Source of the DNA: Actinernus sp. WN-2022
Taxonomy: Eukaryota > Cnidaria > Anthozoa > Actiniaria > Actinernidae
Direction of reading: 5' to 3'
DNA length: 64,000 nt
Assembly (NCBI GenBank): GCA_030867875.1
Contig: JAOWCC010001609.1
Location: 434,001-498,000 of the forward strand
Shown here: positions 36,551 to 45,470 of the stretch, piece after piece
Layout: the number at the start of each line of letters is the position of its first letter
Numbering within the stretch: position 1 is the stretch's first letter
Translations under genes and position numbers: made by a program
The notes under the pieces: model-generated
Databases searched by the model: none
Seen by the model: the letters and a program-made list of their open reading frames with translations, nothing else
What the model was told of the DNA's origin: nothing

Positions 36551-36790
36551 GTTGTCAACATTATCGTATTTCGATACCCTATTAGAGAAAGGTCGTTATG
36601 TAGTATATCCACGAACCCATTCGTTGTCCACATTATTATATTTCGATATGATAGTGTTAAGGTATATCAATTATTTCTACTATGGATGATCTGATTGATG
36701 AGATTCTTGCAGGGTACGTACCAATCCCAGAAAATAATGGGCCCATTGGTGATCCACTTTATTGCATTTCGGCACCCTATTAGAGAAGGG
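36551..36790. promoter_or_regulatory. Repeated 5'-region motif CCCTATTAGAGA
   Basis: The block ACATTATNGTATTTCGATA with CCCTATTAGAGA or a variant is present three times (about 36556, 36630, 36754). CCCTATTAGAGA also occurs near 53108 in the left part of copy 2, before the F-box/ankyrin gene, and a variant is at 53933. Each lies in a gene-poor segment upstream of a start codon. Promoter or 3'-end function is inference. Confidence 0.4.
36682..36783 (+). CDS. Possible small ORF, 33 residues
   Basis: ATG in the context CTACTATGGATGAT, close to that of the F-box/ankyrin gene of copy 2 (CCACTATGGATCAT). The peptide MDDLIDEILAGYVPIPENN could be the remnant of an F-box-like N-terminus, but it is too short to call. 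It is followed directly by a CCCTATTAGAGA motif. Confidence 0.2.
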   Translation: MDDLIDEILAGYVPIPENNGPIGDPLYCISAPY

Positions 36791-36808
36791 ATACCCATTC
36801 GAAATACT

Positions 36809-36934
36809 ATGGTACTAACGTATATTCTTTACTTCACGATATTAACGTATGTTGTTATCTTAGTACGCATTAATACCACACAGATTAGACAAGCGCGCGC
36901 GATTGAAGAACCTCAACGTAGACGTCACAACTAA
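36809..36934 (+). CDS. Small single-span membrane protein, 41 residues
   Basis: A hydrophobic segment (VLTYILYFTILTYVVILV) is followed by a basic tail ending in EEPQRRRHN. Copy 2 has the same peptide at about 54020-54161 with four additional residues, but there the 5' part is duplicated and shifted. Conservation of the peptide between copies supports a real gene. Role unknown. Confidence 0.5.
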   Translation: MVLTYILYFTILTYVVILVRINTTQIRQARAIEEPQRRRHN

Positions 36935-36973
36935 GATACCAATTAGACACAACATATATAGGTATATTACACG

Positions 36974-37378
36974 ATGACTGAGATAATAACTTGCGATTGG
37001 TTGATGCGAGGAAAGGACACGAAATGTATAAGGAAGATTTCGAAGACATCAGAGTATTGTGCTCAACATAACTTCCAGATACTAAGAGGGGGTGCCTTAT
37101 TCGTCCCATGTTCGAAGTGCGGTAGAGAATGTCGTACGAGTTACGGGCTTTGCTCAAAATGTGGTGCGATTCAACGCCGTCTCATTCGCAATAAGAAGAG
37201 CCTCGATAAGAAACGATCTAAGGAGTTGGCGAACCTCGTAGATACAAATGTGGTGGAATCGGAGAAAGATCCAAATGTGGCGGACAACGAGGATCACATT
37301 CGCGAGTTCGATAAGGTGTTGGCGGACCTCGTAATCGGTGAGAAAGATCTAAATGTGGTAGAATCGGAGGATGAGTAG
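36974..37378 (+). CDS. Cys-rich zinc protein of the virus-like element
   Basis: 134 residues. The N-terminal half has about ten Cys/His ligands, with the core CSKCGRECRTSYGLCSKCG near residues 41-59, probably a zinc ribbon or a double knuckle. The second half is charged and carries VVESEKD/E repeats. The copy 2 homologue is 139 residues. Preceded by TATATAGGTATATTACACG and followed 20 bases after the stop by an A/T hairpin. Its place before the TFIIB-like gene suggests a role in early transcription or DNA binding, which is inference. Confidence 0.7.
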   Translation: MTEIITCDWLMRGKDTKCIRKISKTSEYCAQHNFQILRGGALFVPCSKCGRECRTSYGLCSKCGAIQRRLIRNKKSLDKKRSKELANLVDTNVVESEKDPNVADNEDHIREFDKVLADLVIGEKDLNVVESEDE

Positions 37379-37390
37379 AAATCACGGCAC

Positions 37391-37456
37391 AAAAAAAAGA
37401 AAAAAAGAATGAAGAAAGGTTGTCACGTGACCTCCTTCATTCTTTTTTTTCTTCCC
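37391..37456. terminator. A/T-rich hairpin after the zinc gene
   Basis: Arms AAAAAAGAATGAAG..AGGT and ACCTCCTTCATTCTTTTTT pair through a loop containing GTCACGTGAC. Equivalent hairpins with different stem sequences lie at 54623-54696 and 63785-63869. Each follows a forward gene or repeat block and precedes the next start. A transcript-end signal like the palindromes of some giant viruses is likely but unproven. Confidence 0.55.
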
Positions 37457-37496
37457 ACAATTAGATAGCTGATAGCGTATGGTATATACAACTAGT

Positions 37497-38429
37497 ATGG
37501 ACGAGCTTATTAGATTACTTGGTTCAGAAATTTGTGCAAGCCTACATATCAAACCACGGTTGCATATTAACACTGGTGAAACATGTCCCGAATGTCTCTG
37601 TCCAATGGTCGCAGGTCTGAATGTGGTGGAATTCATATGTCCCACATGTGGTCTTGTTTCCGAGGTCGAATCATGCGAAGAAACAACTATCAATGTTACT
37701 ACTCGGTTACGTATAGTAGGTCCGGATAGCTTTCGGTATCAACATGATCTAGACCGCACAATCCCAAAGCAAAGCGATAACAAAGAATTGCAACTACGAA
37801 CGATCATGCGAGAACTACAGGCATACAACACTATTTATATACAAAATTACGACCTCTCGTTTCCCACAAATGTATTAGTAATCGTAGCCGACGCATTCAT
37901 CCAAGTAAAGAAGGTTTGTATCAAACGTAGCTATGCGAAACGAACTATTTTAGCTGCTATACTTTATCAGGCATGTATACAATGTGGGTTCGTTCGATCT
38001 AAAGGCGAGGTCGCTCGTTTTATGCAACTAAACAATAAAAGCATCTGTAGCGGAAATGTCTTTATACGTTCTCTACATGATGACGATAAGATCGATATAG
38101 ATTTAAATGCCGATCGAATAGTTCCCCACATCGCAACGACTTTTGCTAAACTCGACCCCCAAGGAGTACCTAAGAATGTCCAACAAATAGTCTATGAGAT
38201 TGTTCATACAGCAATAGGAAACAATATAGGCACCAGTTCCATACTAAAGTCGTTGGAGCAAGTTACGAGGTGCTACGTCGTTCGGGATCACACATCTCTT
38301 ATCGAAGTTATTAAACAATGTGGTATACATAAGGGTTCGGTCACGCGTTTTATCGATGAGTTGATTGCTTACAATTCCCACTTTGAGCCCATCTATACAA
38401 AACACGGTCTAACTAGTGATAGAGTTTGA
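37497..38429 (+). CDS. TFIIB-like transcription factor (copy 1)
   Basis: 310 residues from the ATG at 37497, chosen because it aligns with the copy 2 start. The upstream ATG at 37479 lies in the TATA-like stretch. The N-terminal zinc ribbon has CPEC near residues 30-33 and CPTC near 49-52, and two cyclin-like helical repeats follow (ADAFIQVKKVCIKRSYAKRTILAAILY is the first core). This is the layout of TFIIB, which bridges polymerase and TATA-bound DNA. A poxvirus VLTF3-like identity is an alternative. About residues 247-264 differ wholly from copy 2 because of two indels (7 and 2 bases) that together keep the frame. Confidence 0.7.
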   Translation: MDELIRLLGSEICASLHIKPRLHINTGETCPECLCPMVAGLNVVEFICPTCGLVSEVESCEETTINVTTRLRIVGPDSFRYQHDLDRTIPKQSDNKELQLRTIMRELQAYNTIYIQNYDLSFPTNVLVIVADAFIQVKKVCIKRSYAKRTILAAILYQACIQCGFVRSKGEVARFMQLNNKSICSGNVFIRSLHDDDKIDIDLNADRIVPHIATTFAKLDPQGVPKNVQQIVYEIVHTAIGNNIGTSSILKSLEQVTRCYVVRDHTSLIEVIKQCGIHKGSVTRFIDELIAYNSHFEPIYTKHGLTSDRV

Positions 38430-38485
38430 TTTCGTAAAGTTAAAATAAGATCCACGTTCGTTTCTTTCATAGGAAATGTCGATTT

Positions 38486-39106
38486 TTATCCCACTAGACT
38501 GCCAAGTTTTTCTCGCATTTCTTGCTTGAGTTCGGTTCGAATCTGTTCCACGCTTTTTTCACCCCCCGCGACCATGGAAGTCTCGCGACGAATTTCAGAC
38601 CTCATAATCTCGTATGTATCTGCTTCAGCGAGGATGAGACTGTATTCAGAGTCAGATATATTTTCATCGCGTAGGGCTTTCGATACTAGATCGCGAATCG
38701 TATTAACTTTCGATTTTGCCAGCATAGTTGTTTTCTCATGTTTAGAACCTTTTATTCCTAACTTTTTAGCTCCAATGGTCGTAGATGCTGAAATTAATCC
38801 ACATAGCCCACCAATAACACCAAGTGGCAGACCAATCACTATTCCAAAACCGGTTAGAGCTACTTCCAATCCAGATCCAGATAAAATCACAGATAGACCT
38901 CCTGTTACCACGGCAATGCCATGAACTCTTCCTTGAGAACGCGCATATTTCTTACGCACGCCTTCATAGTGTTTTTCTTGAGTTTCGATATCCGAAAGCG
39001 TATCTCGGACTGTTTGCAGTCGAAAATTCTTTCCATTGCCACTAGCAAGCGATGGATAGATATTTGGTGCTGATGGAAGAAGTGGTTGAATTGAATTGCC
39101 GTCCAT
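38486..39106 (-). CDS. Conserved hydrophobic protein (copy 1)
   Basis: 206 residues, start chosen at the ATG at 39106 because MDGNSIQPLLPSAP aligns with the copy 2 start. A basic region with KKYARSQGRVHG precedes a glycine-rich hydrophobic stretch of about 60 residues (GGLSVILSGSGLEVALTGFG, then PLGVIGGLCGLISASTTIGA) that could form two membrane helices. The C-terminal half is a charged helix. Family unknown. It resembles membrane-inserting minor virion proteins only in general layout. Confidence 0.65.
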   Translation of the reverse strand: MDGNSIQPLLPSAPNIYPSLASGNGKNFRLQTVRDTLSDIETQEKHYEGVRKKYARSQGRVHGIAVVTGGLSVILSGSGLEVALTGFGIVIGLPLGVIGGLCGLISASTTIGAKKLGIKGSKHEKTTMLAKSKVNTIRDLVSKALRDENISDSEYSLILAEADTYEIMRSEIRRETSMVAGGEKSVEQIRTELKQEMREKLGSLVG

Positions 39107-39125
39107 CGTATGTATATGTCTTAAC

Positions 39126-39788
39126 TTATTCAATCTTCAATACGTAGCGGATAGGTCGACCACGGAAGTTTATCACATTTCCTTTATCATCGCGAATTTT
39201 CAGGCGAAGGTTGTTTCGTATCGTACCTAGAGCTCGAGTGGTTATTGGGAGTAGTGAAGCATATGTTGATTTTGCAAATCTTTCGCCTCGTATCTCTATT
39301 CTAGCTAGTACTGTCGATCGCTTTCCATCTCGAATTGAAAAGCTAGAATCTACCACATCGCAGTTGACATACACTGTGTGGATATCTTGTAGCGTCAGTT
39401 CGTGGCTACCCGAGTTGAGCGAAATCATACCACCACCTATGTCAAGTCCCTTGACACCCCATAGTGTACAGAGGTTTTCATTGAACTGGATTGGTTTTTT
39501 AACCAAAATGGTCCAAACATTCTTCGCCACGGTTTGTATGAATTCCACGAAGCCTCCATCAATTGCGGGTTTTAAGAGGGTCTGGAGACTTGTCATATCA
39601 TAGTGTCCTGGATCGATATAATATGGTACCATAAGACCATCAGTATCCCACTTGAAAGCCCCAGTTTTTGATAGGTTCCACCGACTGTTCTCAAAAGTGA
39701 CCTCAACTAGTGAAATATTCTGGATACGAATAGGTTGATCGAAGTGGACCGTATGGTCAGCCGATGTGGTGGTGACATATAAGAGCAT
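39126..39788 (-). CDS. Minor capsid (penton)-like protein, copy 1
   Basis: 220 residues from the ATG at 39788, which is one arm of the divergent promoter palindrome. The sequence is rich in short beta-strand-like segments with little helix (VTTTSADHTVHFDQPIRIQN, VKKPIQFNENLCTLWGVKG), and the size fits a single jelly-roll penton protein of Polinton-like viruses. It lies beside the other virion genes and is paired divergently with the orphan gene. Assignment is structural inference; a profile or structure comparison is needed. Frame intact. Confidence 0.5.
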   Translation of the reverse strand: MLLYVTTTSADHTVHFDQPIRIQNISLVEVTFENSRWNLSKTGAFKWDTDGLMVPYYIDPGHYDMTSLQTLLKPAIDGGFVEFIQTVAKNVWTILVKKPIQFNENLCTLWGVKGLDIGGGMISLNSGSHELTLQDIHTVYVNCDVVDSSFSIRDGKRSTVLARIEIRGERFAKSTYASLLPITTRALGTIRNNLRLKIRDDKGNVINFRGRPIRYVLKIE

Positions 39789-39825
39789 ATTAAAGGTATA
39801 AACTGTATGTATGTATAGCTTTAAT
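39789..39825. promoter_or_regulatory. Palindromic bidirectional promoter (copy 1)
   Basis: The two divergent start codons are 37 bases apart, and the spacer is a palindrome with arms ATATTAAAGGTATA and TATAGCTTTAATAT. The corresponding spacer in copy 2 (57068-57108) has arms that differ at two positions per side, each with a matching change on the other arm. TATA words are present in both directions. So both genes probably use the same promoter form. Confidence 0.65.
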
Positions 39826-41557
39826 ATGACAGAGGCGTGGCAACAGTTCAAGTATCTATTTCCTGAGGCAGTACTTGGTTGGTTTGAATCCACTTCTGAT
39901 AATGTCAATTTCAATGATCGTGGGATGTCTCACCGAGTGTTCACAGATGAAGGTCCTACTACGAAGACAGGTGGAGGAAAGTTAATGGGTTGGATTGGTA
40001 CGACAGGCAATGCACTTAGCATAGCACTTGGCGACAAAACAGTTTATGAGAGAGTACTATTTGCTCGGAATCACGAAGGTCTTTCCAAACGCGATTGGAT
40101 AGAAGAAAATGAAAAGGTCGCAACACTGAATGCCGATCTATTAGCGAAGTTTAAGAAAAGATACCCACATGCAGATTTTCACCAGTTCTATGCATCCACG
40201 GATATAGATGGACCCGGCAAATATTCAACGAGTATTTGGTTTCGAGATGGGGATATTCTAGCTATGTGGTCTATGGCGATGATGTCTCCAAGCTACCTGC
40301 TACCATTCGAAAACGCATCGACAATGCATTGCAGGGGATGGTTGGTGGTTTCCCACTTACGTTGACACTAGATAAAAGTGTAAAATATCCTATTACAGCA
40401 GTTCCTTTTACCGAACCGGCACAAGATATCGATCTCACTAATCTATGGATATACGTCACACCTACGAAAAAGTTCTATGCAGGCGTACCAAACATATTCA
40501 AAGAGACCACCATAAAGCATGTGACAGCAAAAGAGTCTCATCATTGGTTATCAGGTCCGGATTTCAAATATTGGCCTCAACAGCTAAATTTCGCAACGTG
40601 GTGTGCGACTTCTGGATGTGGAGTGTCATTGTTCGACCCTACTTTCGAAACATATCCACCAGTTGTTCAAGGGTTCCTACGATTTCACGTTTATTTCACG
40701 ATACGAAGAATTCTGCGTGAACTTGGCGCGCCTCTACCTGATGACCATGCTTTCAAGCAACATGACAACCTCTACAGCAAAACAGCTCTTGCGAACTTAT
40801 GTATTGAGTTTGGATTATCTCGAATACCAGACTTCAGATTGAAAGGTGGTAGGAATCATGGACTAGGAGATATATATACGTACTTAGTTAATAAAGGAAC
40901 TATTCGCAATGCTGATTATTACCACAATAAAGAAAGTCTTGATTGGCCAAATGATAATAAGTATAAATTTCCAGATGAGGGTGGAAAATGGCATATCTCA
41001 TACATCAAGAATTCTCATGCGGAGAAACAATACGATTGGTTTACGCCACCAATCGGAAAGGGTTTGACAGATGCTGGATTAGGTAGATTGAATCGATCTG
41101 TCGAAGCTTTCGGATATTGCATTCTAGGTGCTCAAAACGATCTTAACGAATCCATCATAGCTATTCTCGAAAACAATTTAGTGGTAAGCTATACTACACA
41201 CACATGAGAGAAAAGATCTGGCAATAGCTATAGCGGTACGATTACTACCAAGCAATCTTGAGTACTACCTCAGCAAGAAGGATGGCTACAAAAATCCAAT
41301 CCCGAACGCCACAGAAGGTATGGTGTTAGGTGTAAACGATATTAATGGAGATGTTTGAAACCGAATCCCCACCACCAGATATGGAAGGACAGATACGAAA
41401 GAAACAATTACCACATAGTGCAAAGCGACAAGTTCCACATCCTACTCCACGACGAGTTCCACATAGTCCTACTCCACAACGAGTTCCACAACATGAGACC
41501 AATCTAGTGATGGTATCTATTGCAGGAGCTGGAATTGCATGGGCGTTATTTCGTTAA
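39826..41557 (+). pseudogene. Broken copy of the 614-residue orphan protein
   Basis: Aligns along its whole length with the intact gene at 57109-58953. A 2-base insertion near 40257 (in GATATTCTAGC) breaks the frame after about 143 codons. A second break near 41170, where roughly 90 bases are lost, breaks it again. The correct C-terminal frame reappears at 41345-41557 (ending VSIAGAGIAWALFR). Remaining regions keep the blocks KYWPQQLNFATWCATSGCGV and IGKGLTDAGLGRLNRSVEAF. Not translatable as one product. Confidence 0.8.
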
Positions 41558-42615
41558 CGTCGTTTATATTGCTCTATTGTGATCACCACCACCGCTACGA
41601 CGAATAACCAAACGTTCTCTGCTAAGACTCCCAGGGCCTTACCGGCCATAGTAAATATGAAATTCGCAATCGATCCAATCATTCCAGGTAGTATCTGTCC
41701 AAGTTTCTTTCCCATTTCCGTTAGCAACTTACCTGTCGTATTTAATCCCTTTTTTACTGCATCTACCACTTTGTCAATACCATCTTTTACTGGTTTCGGT
41801 ACGGATCTCGATAACTGGGAAACTATTACGCTAACGATGGCACCAATAGAAGTTACAACAGCAAGAACGGTCATTCCATACTTTCTGAAAATGTATTTGA
41901 CCCTCTCACGTAGCGACGTACGTTCTAGTATGGCTTCTTCTTGACGTTCAAGTAATTCTCTTGCCCTATGGATAGACATTAACTCTTTCTTAGCTATTTC
42001 TTTCTGAGCGTCGGTCGACTCGGAGTCTCCAAGAATAGACTCATTATTTGCTTCCAGATCAGCGAGTTGTCGTTCTGCAAATATTACTTCCTTGGCGGCC
42101 TCTTCATTATTTGGACCTAAGGCATCTTTGAGAGCTTTCCTCATCTTCACACGTAATTTCATATCTTTCTCATCACCGACAAATAGACGTATAAAGGGTT
42201 CTTTGCTTCCAAGTTCGCGAACTTTGATTTGTTCGTCTACTAGGGAGATTTCGATGTTATGTCGAACGCCCGCATCCATATATTGCTCCTTTACTATGCC
42301 AACCAGCATTTCCTTTGCCGAATCTTGAATGGTTTGATTGAATGTGAATCCTCGAAGTGGGTCATCACCTTCTATGGCATAGTCATGCAAATCATCCATG
42401 GTAATTGTCTCACTACCTCCAGCTTCATCTTGATTATCACCCAATAAGCGAGCCACGTATCTTTCATTTGCTTCTCGTTCTCGTCGGTCTTCTTCATCTC
42501 GTTCTCGTCGGTTTTCTTCATCTCGTTCTCGTCGGTTTTCTTCATCTCGTTGTCGTTCTTCGTGTCTATCGGTATTATCCTCAGGTCTCACATCGACATC
42601 TCCCATATTGAACAT
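41554..42615 (-). CDS. Membrane / coiled-coil protein, copy 1
   Basis: 353 residues starting at the ATG at 42615. The N-terminal part has EENRRERDEE-type repeats (three 8-residue units), which are highly charged and coiled-coil-like. The middle part is weakly conserved with copy 2. The C-terminal third is well conserved: helix LERQEEAILERTSLRERVKY, then a hydrophobic span (MTVLAVVTSIGAIVSVIVSQ), a linker, and a terminal hydrophobic pair ending VVVITIEQYKRR. Its stop codon overlaps that of the orphan gene. Possibly a virion membrane protein; function unknown. Confidence 0.65.
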   Translation of the reverse strand: MFNMGDVDVRPEDNTDRHEERQRDEENRRERDEENRRERDEEDRREREANERYVARLLGDNQDEAGGSETITMDDLHDYAIEGDDPLRGFTFNQTIQDSAKEMLVGIVKEQYMDAGVRHNIEISLVDEQIKVRELGSKEPFIRLFVGDEKDMKLRVKMRKALKDALGPNNEEAAKEVIFAERQLADLEANNESILGDSESTDAQKEIAKKELMSIHRARELLERQEEAILERTSLRERVKYIFRKYGMTVLAVVTSIGAIVSVIVSQLSRSVPKPVKDGIDKVVDAVKKGLNTTGKLLTEMGKKLGQILPGMIGSIANFIFTMAGKALGVLAENVWLFVVAVVVITIEQYKRR

Positions 42616-42640
42616 AACTACATATCATGGTATATTCAAC
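42616..42640. promoter_or_regulatory. Divergent promoter before the major capsid gene (copy 1)
   Basis: Spacer between the divergent ATGs with TATATTCAACATG at the capsid side and the reverse complement of a close relative (ATGTTCAATATGGG) at the other. The copy 2 spacer (60087-60111) has the same TATATTCAACATG. The same TTCAACATG word starts the orphan gene of copy 2, so it is a shared late-gene start motif. Confidence 0.55.
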
Positions 42641-43772
42641 ATGATATCGTCGAAGTTGATTCCCACACAAGCACGAAGAGAGCCTCTCTCACTCAAAGCT
42701 CAACGAACCGCTCTATATAGGAAAACTTTCACTCCATCATCTGCCAATCCAGGCGAGACGCTCTATGTGGAAGTTCCAACGATGGGAGAAGATATCGTAT
42801 TAGTTCCTGGTAGCTTAGCATTGTTGGGCGACATCGTATTGTCTGGTGGACATGCCAATAATCGAGTTGTTGCAAATGTTGGACGTTGCTTAGTTATACA
42901 TCGAGTTTGTAAGATGGGAGCTGAAATAGTAGAAGACATTGCTCGGTCAGATCTCTTACAGACATATTCCGATGTATATCTATCTACGCAAGAGAGAGAA
43001 TCGAGAATACAACAAGGTATCCAATCAGAGAACGCAAATAAGCTACGATCTAAGGCCGGTGATGCAAGTACTTCGAACGTCGGTGATAATGCGCTCCTAG
43101 TTGCATATGGTTCCAAATATAGAATTCCGTTAGACGTTGATATTCTGACACAACATGGAGTTCTATATTCACATGCGTTAGAAGACACCATTTCATTCGA
43201 GTTAACTCTAGCTCGCGCCATCGAGATAATCGTTGGATCGGATGCGACAAAGATAGGTACGTACAAGCTTAACAACATCCAGTTAGAATATGAAGCAAAG
43301 AAGAATGAAACACATATGAAAAAGGTACTGCTTTCCTATACAATCACGCAGTTCACTTTAAGATGGTACCTATTGCCAAGGCATCAGATACTTTAATATC
43401 TCAGAATATAAATGTTCCACGACGATCCTTTGCTGGGTTACTTCTACTATTCATATACTATTCTTTCCGGGAGGTATGTTACCACCAGATTTTTGGGAGG
43501 CCGCAAAAGGATGGTTTGGCACATCCGAGACTTCTATGACTCCTACCAAATTTTACGATAACAGATTTGCCATCCTAGTCGATTGTCGCACAGCAAAGGA
43601 TTCCTCTTCTCATGGCGATGGAATGGCACAAACTGGTGGTGGAAAAGATATCGATATTCGTATACATAGCCGAACTTTAAAAGGAAGTGGAAACGTAAAC
43701 ATGTATATCTACGTCCTTGCAGATGCTCAGCTCAAGATATTGAACAGATCTTTACATAGTATAACATACTGA
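42641..43772 (+). pseudogene. Broken major capsid-like gene, copy 1
   Basis: Aligns with the intact 411-codon gene at 60112-61347 (conserved NPGETLYVEVP, VLVPGSLALLGDIVLSGGHA). The frame is lost near 43310 after YEAKK, and about 95 bases are missing near 43455, inside the region that in copy 2 runs from LLLFID to the PSGML block. The 3' part (43476-43772) is open again. Not functional as a single protein. The remaining sequence shows that copy 1 once encoded the same capsid-type protein. Confidence 0.8.
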
Positions 43773-44395
43773 TGGATTCCCTCGTAGAACATATTCCATT
43801 CAACACACTTATAGTAGGTCCAACGAATTGTGGAAAGACTGCATTTCTCATAGAACAACTTCGTGGACCAATTCGTGGTAAGTTCGATTACATAGTATTA
43901 ATTTGTCCTACGTATGCCCACAACGAAACATATCATGGATTTGCCAATCGAGATCCACACTTTTATGTCGTATCTCCACCTCAGGATGCCATCAATACCG
44001 CATTGAATATCTGTGCCACATTTTGGAAAGGGACCAATACTCTATTGATTCTAGATGATTGTGCCGCCTCAAAAGATGTAAAACGAAGAACTGACAAGCT
44101 AGTAGATTTAGCATTCTCTGCCCGACATATAGGACTCTCTATTTGGGTGCTATCCCAACAGTTAACGAGTATATGCAAACCTTTCCGTGAGAACGTAGCT
44201 ATTGTAGTAGCATTTCATACGGCATCGGTTATAGATGGTAAAAGGATATTTGAAGATTATGGAGGCTCACAAGAATGTAATGAGTTACGAACAATACTTA
44301 GATCTCACAAGTTTGCTCGCATATGTTTTTGTTTGCGACATCCTTTTGCAGTAGTGTTAGAGCTACCCGCACCTATAACATATTATCATGGATGA
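43772..44395 (+). CDS. A32/FtsK-HerA-type packaging ATPase, copy 1
   Basis: 207 residues. Walker A is GPTNCGKT (residues 16-23) and Walker B is LLILDD (about 91-96). The segment LSQQLTSI (about 127-134) carries the glutamine sensor expected for this family. Role: ATP-driven loading of viral DNA into preformed capsids. Length fits the compact ATPases of Polinton-like viruses. Start codon overlaps the capsid gene stop (CTGATGG), and its stop overlaps the next start (ATGGATGA). Frame intact although the upstream capsid gene is broken. Confidence 0.8.
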   Translation: MDSLVEHIPFNTLIVGPTNCGKTAFLIEQLRGPIRGKFDYIVLICPTYAHNETYHGFANRDPHFYVVSPPQDAINTALNICATFWKGTNTLLILDDCAASKDVKRRTDKLVDLAFSARHIGLSIWVLSQQLTSICKPFRENVAIVVAFHTASVIDGKRIFEDYGGSQECNELRTILRSHKFARICFCLRHPFAVVLELPAPITYYHG

Positions 44396-44936
44396 TAAAG
44401 AAATACTCGGGCTACTTGGTGAGGATTTAACAGGCCCACCACCTAAAACAGAAGACGTTGCATCAGATAATCGTGAATCACTTTCCATTTTGGCTGCAAC
44501 TGGTACAACGAAGGAATACCTAGGAAAGAATTTCTCTCTAGGAGATATTGCTATACTTCCTGAAAAAGAAGTAGATAAATTGTATAGAAGGTATCAGGCC
44601 GTTCTTGGTAAACAAATAACAGAAAGCTTAGTCAATGGTGTGATGCGTCTAGCTACTCGCTTAGTTGCTTACCTAGTACCAATAGATTCTCAAGAAGCAT
44701 TGATCAAAGACCTACAAGAAGACCAACTAGTCCGTAACGAGATCAGTGCTACCACTGGTCTATTATCACTTAAAGCAGGTCGCTTTGTAGCACTAGCTAG
44801 TGTCTTGTTCCATGTATCTGGTCACATAGTTCTTCCTGGTACACCTATTGAACCTTCGCACATACCTACTACATCGAATCGGGATGGAGGAACAGACGGA
44901 TCAGATAACTGCGAATCCACCGACGACTGTGCCTGA
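44388..44936 (+). CDS. Conserved protein after the ATPase, copy 1
   Basis: 182 residues, overlapping the ATPase end by 8 bases. Mostly helical, with SILAATGTTKEYLGKNFSL, then YRRYQAVLGKQI, and a more hydrophobic second half (GLLSLKAGRFVALASVLFHV). Ends in an acidic, cysteine-containing tail. Homologous to 61963-62526 in copy 2. No family recognised. Confidence 0.6.
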   Translation: MDDKEILGLLGEDLTGPPPKTEDVASDNRESLSILAATGTTKEYLGKNFSLGDIAILPEKEVDKLYRRYQAVLGKQITESLVNGVMRLATRLVAYLVPIDSQEALIKDLQEDQLVRNEISATTGLLSLKAGRFVALASVLFHVSGHIVLPGTPIEPSHIPTTSNRDGGTDGSDNCESTDDCA

Positions 44937-45180
44937 CAAGAAAGTAAAAGATCCAAAGAAGGTCGCCGCTGGGAAAGCATTAGCACTTAGCAATAAACTT
45001 GCTAGAGAGGCTCAAAAGAGAGAGATGGCGCGTGAAAGTGAATTATCTAAAGAAATCGATGTAGAGGAAAGTTGGATCAAAAACATATCTACTAATACTA
45101 CACACAACCCAGGTAGTCAAAAATGGCGATACCTATTACCGTTAGAAACCTGGCGTACTTACCATACTCGGCTGTGCTGA
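44884..45180 (+). pseudogene. 3'-truncated small membrane protein, copy 1
   Basis: Aligns with the protein at 62474-62812 from MEEQTDQITANPPTT through KLAREAQKREMARES, then departs at about 45070. The rest of the frame reads into the dispersed repeat at 45097. So the transmembrane part is missing and the end of the ORF is chimeric by accident. Confidence 0.65.
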
Positions 45181-45250
45181 AATAAGGAAAACAGTTTTTA
45201 CCCGAAATTTGATTTCTGAACCAGGCCTTAACATGCTTGAGTTTCCTAGC
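45097..45250. repeat. Dispersed repeat at the 3' junction of viral copy 1
   Basis: Reverse-orientation copy of the repeat at 4097-4303, sharing GGAAAACAGTTTTTACCCG. It follows directly on the truncated viral gene. A small inverted pair AGCCTCGG / CCGAGGCT is at about 45249-45279. Confidence 0.6.
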
Positions 45251-45329
45251 CTCGGTTAAACACGTTTGAGACCGAGGCTGGGTAAGCATTAACAATAGGT
45301 TTATTCCAAGATGGCCGTCGCGTGGGATA

Positions 45330-45470
45330 GGTCAATAGCGATACTTCATGTTGATAAACATTACAATTATGCTAACGTTCAACCATGATTTCAAAAGGCC
45401 GCTTTGTGTCGGGAACCAATCGATCTCTGGTTGGCACATTAATGACAATGGATGACGTGGCAGTAAGTAT
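45330..45470. repeat. Dispersed repeat, inverted relative to 9.10-9.24 kb
   Basis: Contains GACAATGGATGACGTGGCAGT near the right end, the reverse complement of a segment at 9115-9135. No coding capacity. Confidence 0.55.

Larger units (their letters stand above)
36350..45090 (+). mobile_element. Virus-like element, copy 1 (decayed, 3'-truncated)
   Basis: Co-linear with copy 2 for ten genes: small membrane ORF, zinc protein, TFIIB-like, hydrophobic protein, minor capsid-like, orphan, membrane/coiled-coil, major capsid-like, ATPase and two small proteins. The left limit is near 36350 after the direct repeat. The right limit is near 45070-45097, where homology to copy 2 stops in mid-gene and a dispersed repeat begins. 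It lacks the F-box/ankyrin gene, the last two small genes, the tandem-repeat block and the integrase of copy 2. Two genes are broken. Family level: Polinton-like/adintovirus-like by inference. Confidence 0.8.

Noticed and set aside
38526..38924. Opposite-strand frames inside viral genes (also 41579-41944, 55715-56203, 58960-59340, 42763-43278)
   Set aside because: They are shadows of the real genes; the encoded peptides follow codon-position bias of the other strand.
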